The notes under the pieces are model-generated. The model had not been told where the DNA came from, made no database searches, and saw nothing but the letters and a program-made list of their open reading frames with translations. From contig CADANF010000015.1 of the NCBI GenBank assembly GCA_902789175.1, forward strand, positions 1-53,865: a stretch of 53,865 nt of DNA, read 5' to 3'. The position numbers and the translations under genes were made by a program. This DNA comes from an uncultured Lachnospiraceae bacterium. Its GTDB lineage: Bacteria > Bacillota > Clostridia > Lachnospirales > Lachnospiraceae. Every line of letters starts with the position of its first letter. Position 1 is the stretch's first letter. This document shows, piece after piece, positions 1 to 6,803 of this stretch.

Positions 1-50
1 TCACCCAGCTGTTTTATTTTTGTAACAAGAAATCCACCATTTGTCTTCAT
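1..50 (-). CDS. MarR-family regulator, N-terminal fragment (cut by window edge)
   Basis: Only the first 16 codons are visible, reading MKTNGGFLVTKIKQLG and running off the window. This opening resembles MarR-family regulators of Lachnospiraceae (recalled from the family, not searched). An AGGAG lies 9 bases before the ATG, inside the right arm (read on the minus strand) of a 20-bp perfect palindrome. MarR proteins are winged-helix dimers that usually repress their own promoter, which fits a palindrome at this place. The identification rests on very few residues. Confidence 0.5.
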   Translation of the reverse strand, partial: MKTNGGFLVTKIKQLG

Positions 51-54
51 AATT

Positions 55-110
55 AAATACTCCTATATCGTAGTTTTATACTACGATATAGGAGTATTTT
101 TGTCAAGCAC
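55..110 (-). promoter_or_regulatory. Promoter and 20-bp perfect palindrome upstream of the marR-like gene
   Basis: Positions 55-74 and 80-99 are exact reverse complements around a 5-base centre (TTTAT). Read on the minus strand, TTGACA (about 104-109) is followed 17 bases later by TAGTAT, so the palindrome covers the spacer, the -10 and the ribosome binding site of the gene starting at 50. An autoregulatory operator is the likely reading. The RNA could also fold and hide the AGGAG. Confidence 0.6.
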
Positions 111-167
111 ACATATCATAACTTCCGATATAACACGCCAACTTCAGCCCGACAAATTTGAAGTAGT

Positions 168-542
168 CTAACGCAAATATTCTTTTATTAACGCTATATC
201 TTTATAGTCTTTTGCCCTACCAAGCTCTTCTTTCATTTCAATGAGCCCAGCAATTGTAATTATAGGCACGTCTTCAATTAACGTAACTGTATCATTTAGC
301 CAGTTTTCAAAAACCTCGATACAATCACCATATTTAAAATGTCTATTACCACTTTCTGATAGGTTGAAAAGGTAACCATCACGCTCTAGCTCGTCAGCCA
401 TCTTTTTTTTGCACCCCAGATCAATATCAGATGTCTGTTCCTTAATTCCATATAGTACCATAGCACCACCTGTAAGAAGCCAATAGTTGTCTTTACTATA
501 TGGAAATCTATTCAGTTCTTTAATAATTTCGATTTTGTCCAT
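168..542 (-). CDS. Nucleotidyltransferase-like protein (AbiEii/DUF6036-type)
   Basis: 124 aa. The pattern TGGAMVLYG followed by TSDIDLG (about residues 24-42) matches the GG...DxD metal-binding core of minimal nucleotidyltransferases such as AbiEii and DUF6036 proteins. The C-terminal RAKDYKDIALIKEYL also matches the closing helix of that group. Family members are often antitoxin- or toxin-like partners in two-gene modules, but no clear partner is next to it here. The ribosome binding site is weak (GTAGGT). It probably belongs to the flanking chromosome rather than the element. Substrate unknown. Confidence 0.6.
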   Translation of the reverse strand: MDKIEIIKELNRFPYSKDNYWLLTGGAMVLYGIKEQTSDIDLGCKKKMADELERDGYLFNLSESGNRHFKYGDCIEVFENWLNDTVTLIEDVPIITIAGLIEMKEELGRAKDYKDIALIKEYLR

Positions 543-620
543 TGTCTACCTACAAACTTGAAGTTATCAGCTTTTATTTTTCAGCCAGAAAAACACTTCT
601 GTAATGCTCACCCTTAGGAA

Positions 621-1271
621 TCATACCCATTCAAAGCTGTCTTTTCCCGCTCCCAGCTCAAAGTGGTATTTCACAAGACCTGTATCCACACCGGTAAAGA
701 TGCCGTTATCGCAGGAGATAGATACCTTATTTCCTTTACCTTTGATGGTGAATGCCTTTGCCAGTGCGGTAGGTGCCAAGAGTGCTGCTTCAATGCCGTT
801 CTTAAACCACTGTGGTGCTTCTCCGTCGTATGAACTGACCTGTTCTGCTGTCTTTGTCTTATGTGGAACACCTTGTGTCTGGCCATAACCAACAGCGATG
901 ATTCCTACGGGCTTTGCACCTTCGATTTTTTCCTGTGCTCCTTTTCGGTTATAGGTTCCGCCGACCCACCATGTATTCAGTCCCAGCGTCTGTGCGTAAA
1001 GCATCAGATCAGCTCCACAGTATCCACACAGTTCATCTGCACCATCAGGCCCGGCCATGATAAAGAAATTGTTGACCCCCTTAGCGAGGATCAGTTTGAT
1101 CACACCGGGAACAGCACTATCATCATTGGTCATCAATTTGATAGATAGTCCATACTGCTCATTATTCTCTCTTACCCGACGATTCAACTTTTCTACGATA
1201 TCCTCCGGAATAGGTTCATCAGTGTACTTTCGAACCATATGACGTTCTTTCATTGCCTGCTTCATATCCAT
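621..1271 (-). CDS. Nitroreductase family protein
   Basis: 216 aa, a usual length for FMN-dependent nitroreductase-fold proteins. The start MDMKQAMKERHMVRKYTDEP has the typical R-x-x-R-x-(Y/F) opening that contacts flavin phosphate. The middle of the protein (GAD-LMLYAQTLGLNTWWVGG) matches the conserved stretch of the fold, and VGIIAVGYG follows. The family reduces nitro compounds, quinones or related substrates with NAD(P)H; the physiological substrate cannot be read from sequence. AGGAGGT lies 7 bases before the ATG. A promoter (TTGTAG, 16 bp, TATAAA) sits just upstream, so it is probably a single-gene transcript. Confidence 0.85.
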   Translation of the reverse strand: MDMKQAMKERHMVRKYTDEPIPEDIVEKLNRRVRENNEQYGLSIKLMTNDDSAVPGVIKLILAKGVNNFFIMAGPDGADELCGYCGADLMLYAQTLGLNTWWVGGTYNRKGAQEKIEGAKPVGIIAVGYGQTQGVPHKTKTAEQVSSYDGEAPQWFKNGIEAALLAPTALAKAFTIKGKGNKVSISCDNGIFTGVDTGLVKYHFELGAGKDSFEWV

Positions 1272-1301
1272 GTTATTTACCTCCTCGCACCTCGGTGCCT
1301 G

Positions 1302-1329
1302 TTTATAAGAGAAATGAATATTCCTACAA
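1302..1329 (-). promoter_or_regulatory. Promoter of the nitroreductase gene
   Basis: On the minus strand TTGTAG (1324-1329) and TATAAA (1302-1307) are separated by 16 bases, about 30 bases before the start codon. Read by eye from consensus only. Confidence 0.45.
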
Positions 1330-1384
1330 ATCCCTTATCACATCTCATATTTTAAAAAAGAAAATATTTTTAAAAAATTAAGAT

Positions 1385-1398
1385 TATAAGCTTATAGG
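1385..1398. repeat. Palindrome TATAAGCTTATA, copy 1 (inverted partner at 1860)
   Basis: TATAAGCTTATA is a perfect 12-bp palindrome immediately after the XRE gene. With the following GG it matches, in inverted orientation, CCTATAAGCTTATA at 1860-1873. The pair brackets the XRE gene and its upstream region. Confidence 0.6.
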
Positions 1399-1734
1399 TT
1401 AAATTAATCCAGCAATTCTTTGCTTAATAACCCAGAAAACATCTTCTTTATCCTTAGTAGAAAGCTGGTCGTATAACCTACATAAGGAGATGTATCTATT
1501 ACAAAGAATCTGCTCTTCACTTTCCTCTGCGTAAGATTCAAGTAATAATTCTCGTACATCTACCTTATAAAGTTTTGCAAACTCAACAATTTCATCAGAT
1601 GTAGGTTGATTATTGTTTGATTCAATATAACCTAATCTTCTCCGACTTATTTTCATTCTTTCTGACGCTTCATCTAATGATAACCCTGCTTTTGTTCTTG
1701 CTTCTTTTAACTTTTTTGCCGTAAAATCACTCAT
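1399..1734 (-). CDS. XRE-family helix-turn-helix regulator
   Basis: 111 aa from the chosen start MSDFTAKKLKEAR; GAGGAGG lies 7 bases before this ATG, so an upstream in-frame start was not used. Residues about 8-62 form a classic Cro/C1 helix-turn-helix (LKEARTKAGLSLDEASERMKIS, then YIESNNNQPTSDEIVEFAKLY). A C-terminal part of about 45 residues ends in LYDQLSTKDKEDVFWVIKQR, a tail frequent in regulators of clostridial elements. It lies beyond the recombinase terminator and is bracketed by a matched palindrome at 1385 and 1860, which could be its operator. Whether it belongs to the element or to the host is open. Confidence 0.8.
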   Translation of the reverse strand: MSDFTAKKLKEARTKAGLSLDEASERMKISRRRLGYIESNNNQPTSDEIVEFAKLYKVDVRELLLESYAEESEEQILCNRYISLCRLYDQLSTKDKEDVFWVIKQRIAGLI

Positions 1735-1859
1735 TTTCAAACCCTCCTCAAAGTGCAAGATTTTGCACTATTCGTTTTCAAACACAAAAATGCGTCCTTG
1801 AAATTACCTTATAATAATTCCCAGAACGCATCAATTATATGCCATATAAAATTTTTTTG

Positions 1860-1873
1860 CCTATAAGCTTATA
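1860..1873. repeat. Palindrome CCTATAAGCTTATA, copy 2
   Basis: Second copy of the palindrome found at 1385-1398, inverted relative to it, about 125 bp upstream of the XRE start codon and just outside the recombinase terminator. Candidate operator, or part of a boundary repeat. Confidence 0.55.
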
Positions 1874-1898
1874 CCCAAAACTTTTTTCATTTTTAGGT

Positions 1899-1930
1899 AA
1901 AAATATAGGGAGTCAAAATGACTCCCTATA
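1899..1930 (-). terminator. Terminator of the serine recombinase gene
   Basis: TATAGGGAGTCA (1904-1915) and its exact reverse complement (1919-1930) are separated by three bases and, on the minus strand, followed by TTTTTA. The recombinase stop codon lies inside the stem. Confidence 0.85.
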
Positions 1931-3740
1931 CTAGAAACAGCTTAAATTCAAGCTTTTCCGGGAACCAAAATCTGCGGTGCTCTCCATAGTAGAGCTTTGC
2001 AGCTTTCTGTATGTAAGATTTTGGAATCTCAAATGTTCCTAGAAATAGCGCATTTTCAATTAGTGTTTCTCTGCAATAGCAGCCTGTGCTGCTATCCCAG
2101 TAAGAAGGGAAATCGTCTGTAATAATAGAAGCATTCTTATCGGCATCAACGCTGGTAACTATAGTCGCTTTATCATTAAAGATCTTCAATTTCCATTCAA
2201 ACCTATCTTTGTACACCCTTATCTCATCAACCAAAGAAGCTATAATACCATCGGGTATATGATACGTGTTAAAATTCAGGCTATTATTAAGTTTATCTTT
2301 TAATGCTTTAATCTTTTTCTCTGCCTTGGACTCTGAATCCTCTGCATCAGCATTAAGTGTATCAATCATCGCCTGATTTGTTCTGATTTCATCTTCCAAA
2401 ACACTACGCTTCTTGACGTAATCTTCTTTCGTGATAATCTCATTAAGACACATATCAAGCAATTTTTCAAGCTTATTCTGCTGATTGCTTATTAGATTCT
2501 CATATCGCTGGATTTCCTTTTCACGACTAGACATACCACCTGATTCTTTTATACATTCATCAAGCAGTTCATTAGCAATTCTTAATACTTCAGACTTATC
2601 CTTCCATAAAGTATCAAGGATTACTTTAGCCATGAGTTCCAGCTTCCAATCTTGAATCATAGGAGAAGTACATACTCCTTCGATGCTTAAGCCTTTTTTC
2701 TGTCTTGTCTTGACTGTACCGGTTCTTATCTGTTTATTGCATTGGAAGGCAAACTGTTTTATACCGTCTTTCTTAGTATGCCATATCTTCCTGTTAAAAG
2801 AACCACCGCATTCACATTTCATTTTTCCTGACCAAACACACTCAAAAGGCTTTGTTCCGGTCTTTCTGCGATTGCTTGTCGTTGTTGTCTTCGAATCAAT
2901 GATTTTCTGAACAGCCGCAAACTGTTCCTTACTAATAATCGGTTCGTGACTACCTTCGACTGTAATCTTGTCAACAGCACCAAAATTGTTTATCTTCTTC
3001 TGTTCAAGATAATCCGGGACATACTGTTTACGGTAAACAATAATCCCACAATAAAATGGATTCTTTAATATACGGGTTATGTTGGCAGGACTCCAGTTTT
3101 TTAAGCCCATCGCAGTTAGTCTTCCTCTTTTCTCAAGCTCATACTGTATGGATCTTGCACCCATACCTTCCTGGTACAAATTATAAATCATTCTAACAGT
3201 CTCAGCTTGTTCTGGATTAATGATTAACTCTTTACCAACACGGTCATATCCTAAAATATTTCCATTACCGTACATTACACCATTTTGAAATGATACCTTC
3301 TGTCCTGCTTTAACTCTGAGTGAAGTCTTCTTGCTTTCATTCTGAGCTAATGTAGCCATTATTGTAAGTCTAAGCTCTCCGTCCTCATCATTAAGCGTCC
3401 AGATGTTATCTTCGGTGAAATACACCTCAACTCCGATTCTACGAAGTTTTCTCGTTTCTTGCAAAGTATCTACTGTGTTTCTTGCAAATCGTGAAACCTC
3501 ACGAGTCACTATCAGATCAAAGCAGCCTGTTTTTGCATCTTCCATCATCTGCATAAACTGCTTCCTCTTCTTGGTAGAAGTACCAGTAATACCTTCATCA
3601 ATATAACGATTATACAAAACCCAATCAGGATGCATTGCTAGTATGTTATCGTAATACTGTACTTGATTATCAAGTGCTGATAGCTGTGCTTCATGTTCAG
3701 TAGAGACTCTTGCATAAATAGCAACATTTCTCTTGGACAT
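1926..3740 (-). CDS. Large serine recombinase (site-specific integrase of the element)
   Basis: 604 aa from MSKRNVAIYARVSTEHEAQ. AGGAGG sits 4 bases before this ATG, so the longer frame reaching 3827 is not used. Domains in order: resolvase catalytic domain (about 1-150, with the active-site Ser in YARVSTE and arginines in VTREVSRFARN), recombinase domain (about 155-290), zinc ribbon (CECGG with a later Cys), then a coiled coil (about 400-520) typical of large serine integrases. Such enzymes insert and excise elements at short att sites without host factors, often helped by a directionality factor. It looks intact. It probably mobilises the element to its right; attachment sites usually lie next to the gene, but I could not locate them. 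Confidence 0.92.
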   Translation of the reverse strand: MSKRNVAIYARVSTEHEAQLSALDNQVQYYDNILAMHPDWVLYNRYIDEGITGTSTKKRKQFMQMMEDAKTGCFDLIVTREVSRFARNTVDTLQETRKLRRIGVEVYFTEDNIWTLNDEDGELRLTIMATLAQNESKKTSLRVKAGQKVSFQNGVMYGNGNILGYDRVGKELIINPEQAETVRMIYNLYQEGMGARSIQYELEKRGRLTAMGLKNWSPANITRILKNPFYCGIIVYRKQYVPDYLEQKKINNFGAVDKITVEGSHEPIISKEQFAAVQKIIDSKTTTTSNRRKTGTKPFECVWSGKMKCECGGSFNRKIWHTKKDGIKQFAFQCNKQIRTGTVKTRQKKGLSIEGVCTSPMIQDWKLELMAKVILDTLWKDKSEVLRIANELLDECIKESGGMSSREKEIQRYENLISNQQNKLEKLLDMCLNEIITKEDYVKKRSVLEDEIRTNQAMIDTLNADAEDSESKAEKKIKALKDKLNNSLNFNTYHIPDGIIASLVDEIRVYKDRFEWKLKIFNDKATIVTSVDADKNASIITDDFPSYWDSSTGCYCRETLIENALFLGTFEIPKSYIQKAAKLYYGEHRRFWFPEKLEFKLFLV

Positions 3741-3786
3741 AAAACCTCCTACTGGTTTTGTACCCAATGATAGGTTAACATAAGAT

Positions 3787-3966
3787 TCAGGTGGAGTCAA
3801 CCATCTCCCGTGCTCTTTTTTCAGCACTGAGATATTGTTTCACTGATATATCTTCGTCTATCACCAGTACATTAACCAATGCTAAAGCTAATGCCACATC
3901 AAGTTTTTGCCTAATATTTGGATTGACATCAAATGTGGCATTTCCCTTTTCAATTATATTATCCAA
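3787..3966 (-). CDS. Small protein upstream of the recombinase (unrecognised)
   Basis: Possible 59-aa ORF using TTG at 3966, with AAAGGAG 10 bases upstream. The product runs MDNIIEKGNATFDVNP... to ...SAEKRAREMVDST. It ends 46 bases before the recombinase ATG. The C-terminal V-x-IDEDIS...AEKRA resembles the small DUF6870-like proteins that accompany recombinases in Lachnospiraceae elements, but lacks their NPY/Cys tail, so it may be a truncated relative. Coding status uncertain. Confidence 0.35.
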   Translation of the reverse strand: MDNIIEKGNATFDVNPNIRQKLDVALALALVNVLVIDEDISVKQYLSAEKRAREMVDST

Positions 3967-4105
3967 ATAAGCATCGCTCCTTTCCGCTATATTTTTGCAG
4001 TCATAACTGCCGATATCATACCTTCAATTTAAATACAATTAGAGTGAGTATATATATAGAAGAAACTCATTCATTGAAAGTCTCATATCGAAAGTTATAG
4101 CAATT

Positions 4106-4141
4106 AAAAAGCCGGTGGTTATAGTTAGTAACCCACACTGG
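4106..4141 (-). terminator. Terminator-like hairpin at the end of a structured intergenic region
   Basis: On the minus strand a bulged stem (CCAGTGTGGGTTA pairing with TAACCACCGG) is followed by CTTTTT. It would end transcripts coming from the 4.1-4.5 kb region before the small ORF and recombinase. Confidence 0.55.
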
Positions 4142-4457
4142 ACTTACACCATCTTTATAGTTAGACCCTTACGGGGAGTATCATTATTAAGAGTAGCCGC
4201 AACCACGAGACCACCACAGTCTCTGTTTTGCAAGGATTTTCTCGCTCCGGATGTGTCACATGAAGAATTATCTTCCAACCATCATGGCGAATCTGCGATA
4301 CGGCGCAATGCGAAGCATACTCTGAACGTCCGACTTAGTAATACTTATTCAGTTTTCAAAGAACAAATTCAGCTTGTTAGCCTGATGAACACACGAATCA
4401 AATCTCAATGCTACTATCAACCCTGATTCATATGTCCAGCCAGGATAGCAAGAAATA
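4142..4457 (-). ncRNA. Gene-free, hairpin-rich stretch; possible structured RNA
   Basis: About 315 bases without a convincing gene on either strand. Read on the minus strand it holds several local hairpins, for example GAGAC...GTCTC (near 4200-4220) and CCC-GTAA-GGG (a GNRA-type loop near 4170), and ends in a terminator-like hairpin. A plus-strand open frame (4115-4426) lacks a ribosome binding site and a credible protein composition. This could be a leader or small RNA of the element. No known RNA family was recognised. Confidence 0.3.
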
Positions 4458-4489
4458 TCTGCAGAGAACTGCTACCAATCCTCTGCAGA
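4458..4489 (-). terminator. Hairpin just after the small HTH gene
   Basis: TCTGCAGAG (4458-4466) and CTCTGCAGA (4481-4489) form a perfect 9-bp stem, followed on the minus strand by a weak U tract (TATTTCTT). Probable terminator of the gene ending at 4503. Confidence 0.45.
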
Positions 4490-4502
4490 ACAATAGCAAT
4501 GA

Positions 4503-4724
4503 TTATTTAACCATTATATAAAACCCACCATATTCATCTTTGCTAAGTCTTCCATTTTCTACCTTTTTAGAAATCCATCCTGCTGCCACCATAAACTTAA
4601 TATCCCGTATTATGGTACGCTCGCTGACATGATATTTTTTTGCGAGTTTCTTATATGTATATAGATCACTATGATTTCTAAAGTACTTATACATTTTAAA
4701 TCTTCGTATTGTAGCACTATTCAT
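4503..4724 (-). CDS. Small HTH (DeoR/HTH_11-like) DNA-binding protein
   Basis: 73 aa, essentially one winged helix-turn-helix: LYTYKKLAKKYHVSERTIIRDIKFMVAAG (about residues 21-49) matches the HTH_11/DeoR pattern, followed by a short wing. Single-domain proteins like this act as repressors or excision/directionality factors in mobile elements; which one applies here cannot be told. AGAGG lies 8 bases before the ATG. A perfect 12-bp inverted repeat about 30 bases upstream is a candidate operator. Location near the recombinase suggests control of integration or excision (inference). Confidence 0.65.
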   Translation of the reverse strand: MNSATIRRFKMYKYFRNHSDLYTYKKLAKKYHVSERTIIRDIKFMVAAGWISKKVENGRLSKDEYGGFYIMVK

Positions 4725-4753
4725 CCTAATGTCCTCTCATCATCAACATAACC

Positions 4754-4782
4754 CTATGGGTGACAGAGCTTGTCACCCATAG
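4754..4782. repeat. Perfect 12-bp inverted repeat upstream of the HTH gene
   Basis: CTATGGGTGACA (4754-4765) and TGTCACCCATAG (4771-4782) around a 5-base loop. No U tract follows on either strand, so an operator is more likely than a terminator. The gene starting at 4724 lies 30 bases away. Confidence 0.5.
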
Positions 4783-4937
4783 AGAAAAAAAGTTGTGAAA
4801 CGCTTGATTTATCGGACTTCGTTAGGAGGATTTCTACTTGACAACCTTATAGGGGCACACCAAAATCCCACGATGTAACGCCACCTTCCCGCCTGTATTT
4901 ATAGAATAGGAGTTCAAAAAGAAATGACTTGCAACAC

Positions 4938-4967
4938 AAAAAAAGCCAAGGAAATAACACTTCCTTG
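4938..4967 (-). terminator. Rho-independent terminator (third in series)
   Basis: CAAGGAA (4947-4953) pairs with TTCCTTG (4961-4967); on the minus strand the hairpin is followed by GCTTTTTTTG. Confidence 0.75.
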
Positions 4968-5147
4968 ACTTCACCAGAACCCCCGATATTACGATTTACT
5001 TTAAATCTCATGAATACATCTTTTATAAATATGATTTTTTTTAGCAGCTTAATAATTTGAAAAACAGAGCAAAAAATCCCCATCATAATCTTTACCCTAA
5101 CTCTAGTCTACATGGACTACTGTCCCATAAAAATGCCTGCATAACGC

Positions 5148-5172
5148 AAAAAGCGGCAGCCCAAGCTACCGC
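5148..5172 (-). terminator. Rho-independent terminator (second in series)
   Basis: GCGGCAG (5153-5159) pairs with CTACCGC (5166-5172) with one G-U wobble; followed on the minus strand by TTTTT. Confidence 0.7.
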
Positions 5173-5199
5173 CATACAATATGATTTTATTCTCGACAT

Positions 5200-5235
5200 A
5201 AAAAAAGCAGAGCGAGTACAAAACTCTTCTCTGCT
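5200..5235 (-). terminator. Rho-independent terminator of the BREX/flavodoxin gene train
   Basis: AGCAGAG (5206-5212) pairs with CTCTGCT (5229-5235); followed on the minus strand by a run of T. It is the first terminator after the flavodoxin stop codon. Confidence 0.8.
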
Positions 5236-5339
5236 ATACATATCCATATTTTAATGATATCAGCTATTCAGTTATAACAAAATGACTTTCTGGTTTTTTT
5301 GGTTTTCTACACTAAAATAATCTTTTTCCTCATCAATAA

Positions 5340-5822
5340 TTATAAAAACTTCTCTGCAACCTTCTTAAACTCATCCTCAGAAGTTATACCATTCAGCATA
5401 GCTCCTTCTGTTATATGAGCACCAGGCGCACTTCCTTCAAGGTCTTCTACAGAACTACAAAAGCCCGTACTTCCTGATGTTGCGAAAAGAACAATATCCT
5501 TTCCAGATAAATCATAGCTCTCAAGAAATGTATTTATAATGCTTGGGGAAGTATACCACCAGATAGGATATGCAACAAATATCTTGTCATATTGCTGTAT
5601 ATTTTCTACCGGAGCACTTCCGATTGCAGGTCTAAAATTCTTCTTATCCTTCATTTCTACAGAACTACGAGACTGTTCATTTCTCCAATCGAGATCATCA
5701 TTTGTATAAGGAACCTCCGGAACTATCTCATATGTGTCAGCTCCTATAGCCTTTGCAAGACCTGTTGCTGCAACTCCTGTTGTTCCTGTCGCTGAAAAAT
5801 ACGCTACTAATACCTTTGACAT
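5340..5822 (-). CDS. Flavodoxin-family protein
   Basis: 160 aa, the usual length for short-chain flavodoxins. The FMN phosphate-binding loop is YFSATGTT (residues 8-15, the SxTGNT-type loop), followed by the typical YEIVPEVPYTNDDLDW stretch, and the mid-protein FVAYPIWWYTSPSIINTFLESYDLSGK and LFATSGSTG match the flavin-binding loops. Cytoplasmic FMN electron carrier or quinone/flavin reductase. AGGAGG precedes the ATG. It is the last gene before the tandem terminators, but a strong 25-bp palindrome sits between EcsC and it, so it may have its own promoter and regulator. A role in defence is not established. Confidence 0.85.
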   Translation of the reverse strand: MSKVLVAYFSATGTTGVAATGLAKAIGADTYEIVPEVPYTNDDLDWRNEQSRSSVEMKDKKNFRPAIGSAPVENIQQYDKIFVAYPIWWYTSPSIINTFLESYDLSGKDIVLFATSGSTGFCSSVEDLEGSAPGAHITEGAMLNGITSEDEFKKVAEKFL

Positions 5823-5845
5823 TATAATCTTCCTCCTTTATCTCA

Positions 5846-5870
5846 ACTTCTGTTCAAGTTGAACAGAAGT
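5846..5870. promoter_or_regulatory. 25-bp perfect palindrome, candidate operator for the flavodoxin gene
   Basis: ACTTCTGTTCAA, one central base, then its exact reverse complement. It lies 24 bases upstream of the flavodoxin start and before its ribosome binding site. Palindromes of this kind over a promoter spacer are typical of MerR- or MarR-class regulators, but no such gene is adjacent. Confidence 0.5.
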
Positions 5871-5882
5871 AAATTGCCATTT

Positions 5883-6758
5883 CTAATCATCGAGATTATC
5901 AGCATCATCTTCAATAATTACTTCTACTACATCGTCATCCTCAATATCCACTATTTTTTCTTCTTTCCTAAGCTTTTTATAATATTCCGGATCACTCAGG
6001 TATAGGTTCTTAAAACTATTTCTTAGTTTTTTAGCACACGGCTTGAATGTTGCATATGATAATCCACCAGTAACTACACCACCAACTACTGGTACAACTT
6101 TTGAGACACTCTCAGCAAAAATCTGTTTTGTCATTTTAATTCCAACAGCCTGCGCTATCTTTTTTACTATTGGATATATAGTAGTCTTGGTTAATGCCTT
6201 CTGTGCAAGAGATTTTGATACTTTACTTGCAGCCGCAGCAGCCACCTTTTTTACTCCGGCATTTGCACCTTGAACGCCAAACATAACACCCAAAAATATC
6301 ATTATCTGATTCATGGTATCATCGCTGACTTCATCTTCATTTAACTCAAAATCACCAAATCCATATAGATATGCCAATTTTTGCATAGTTCTAATCATAA
6401 AAGCAAAATACTGAGTAATATCAGCAGGTACTGTTGCAGCCATTGCAAATCCACCAGGTATTCCGGCTGCGAATGATAACGCTGTCACCTTATTTGTTTC
6501 ATAGTTGATTACTTGTCGGGCAATAGTATTAACACATTCCCTGCTAACACCAGCAGATGCTGGATTCTCTTTTATTGCCTTTCTTACAACTTTCTCAGGA
6601 TAGTATTTCCTCAATTCTTTTCTTAAGAAATTGCCTCGATTAACTCTGACGATTGGTAACTTAACAGCTTGTTTAACAATTTCAGCAGCATCTATATTTT
6701 TTGTTTTATCTACTACCGCATTAGCAACGGCTTTCACTGGATTTTTTGTTTTACCCAA
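5883..6758 (-). CDS. EcsC family protein
   Basis: About 291 aa. The body (VKAVANAVVDKTKNIDAA..., IARQVINYETNKVTALSFAAGIPGGFAMAATVPADITQYFAFMIR) is the EcsC-family pattern, named after the third gene of the Bacillus ecs ABC-transporter operon; function poorly known. A glycine/alanine-rich hydrophobic stretch near residues 90-120 and the segment VVPVVGGVVTGGLSYATF may associate with membranes; the C-terminus is very acidic. No ATG fits. GGAGGTG is 8 bases before a TTG at 6758, chosen as start; another in-frame TTG at 6773 is possible. Follows the RecD-like helicase by 45 bases in the BREX gene train. Its job there is unknown. Confidence 0.75.
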   Translation of the reverse strand: MGKTKNPVKAVANAVVDKTKNIDAAEIVKQAVKLPIVRVNRGNFLRKELRKYYPEKVVRKAIKENPASAGVSRECVNTIARQVINYETNKVTALSFAAGIPGGFAMAATVPADITQYFAFMIRTMQKLAYLYGFGDFELNEDEVSDDTMNQIMIFLGVMFGVQGANAGVKKVAAAAASKVSKSLAQKALTKTTIYPIVKKIAQAVGIKMTKQIFAESVSKVVPVVGGVVTGGLSYATFKPCAKKLRNSFKNLYLSDPEYYKKLRKEEKIVDIEDDDVVEVIIEDDADNLDD

Positions 6759-6803
6759 GACCAACACCTCCAAACATCAAAACAATATATAATCTGCTTA
6801 TAC

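Larger units (their letters stand above)
4783..5339. other. Gene-free stretch with three minus-strand terminators
   Basis: About 550 bases between the HTH gene and the flavodoxin gene with no supported ORF. A 79-codon frame here contains a terminator stem and has no ribosome binding site. The stretch mainly holds the terminators at 5200-5235, 5148-5172 and 4938-4967, which close the long defence transcript. Confidence 0.6.

Noticed and set aside
604-888. Plus-strand open frame opposite the nitroreductase
   Set aside because: Shadow of the well-supported minus-strand gene.
3741-3827. N-terminal extension of the serine recombinase to 3827
   Set aside because: The AGGAGG directly before the ATG at 3740 and the standard family start decide for the shorter form; the extra residues also overlap a separate small ORF.
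4115-4426. Plus-strand open frame of 103 codons
   Set aside because: No ribosome binding site and an unnatural composition; it lies over hairpins and a terminator read on the other strand.
4847-5086. Minus-strand open frame of 79 codons
   Set aside because: Contains the 4938-4967 terminator stem, lacks a ribosome binding site and resembles no protein.
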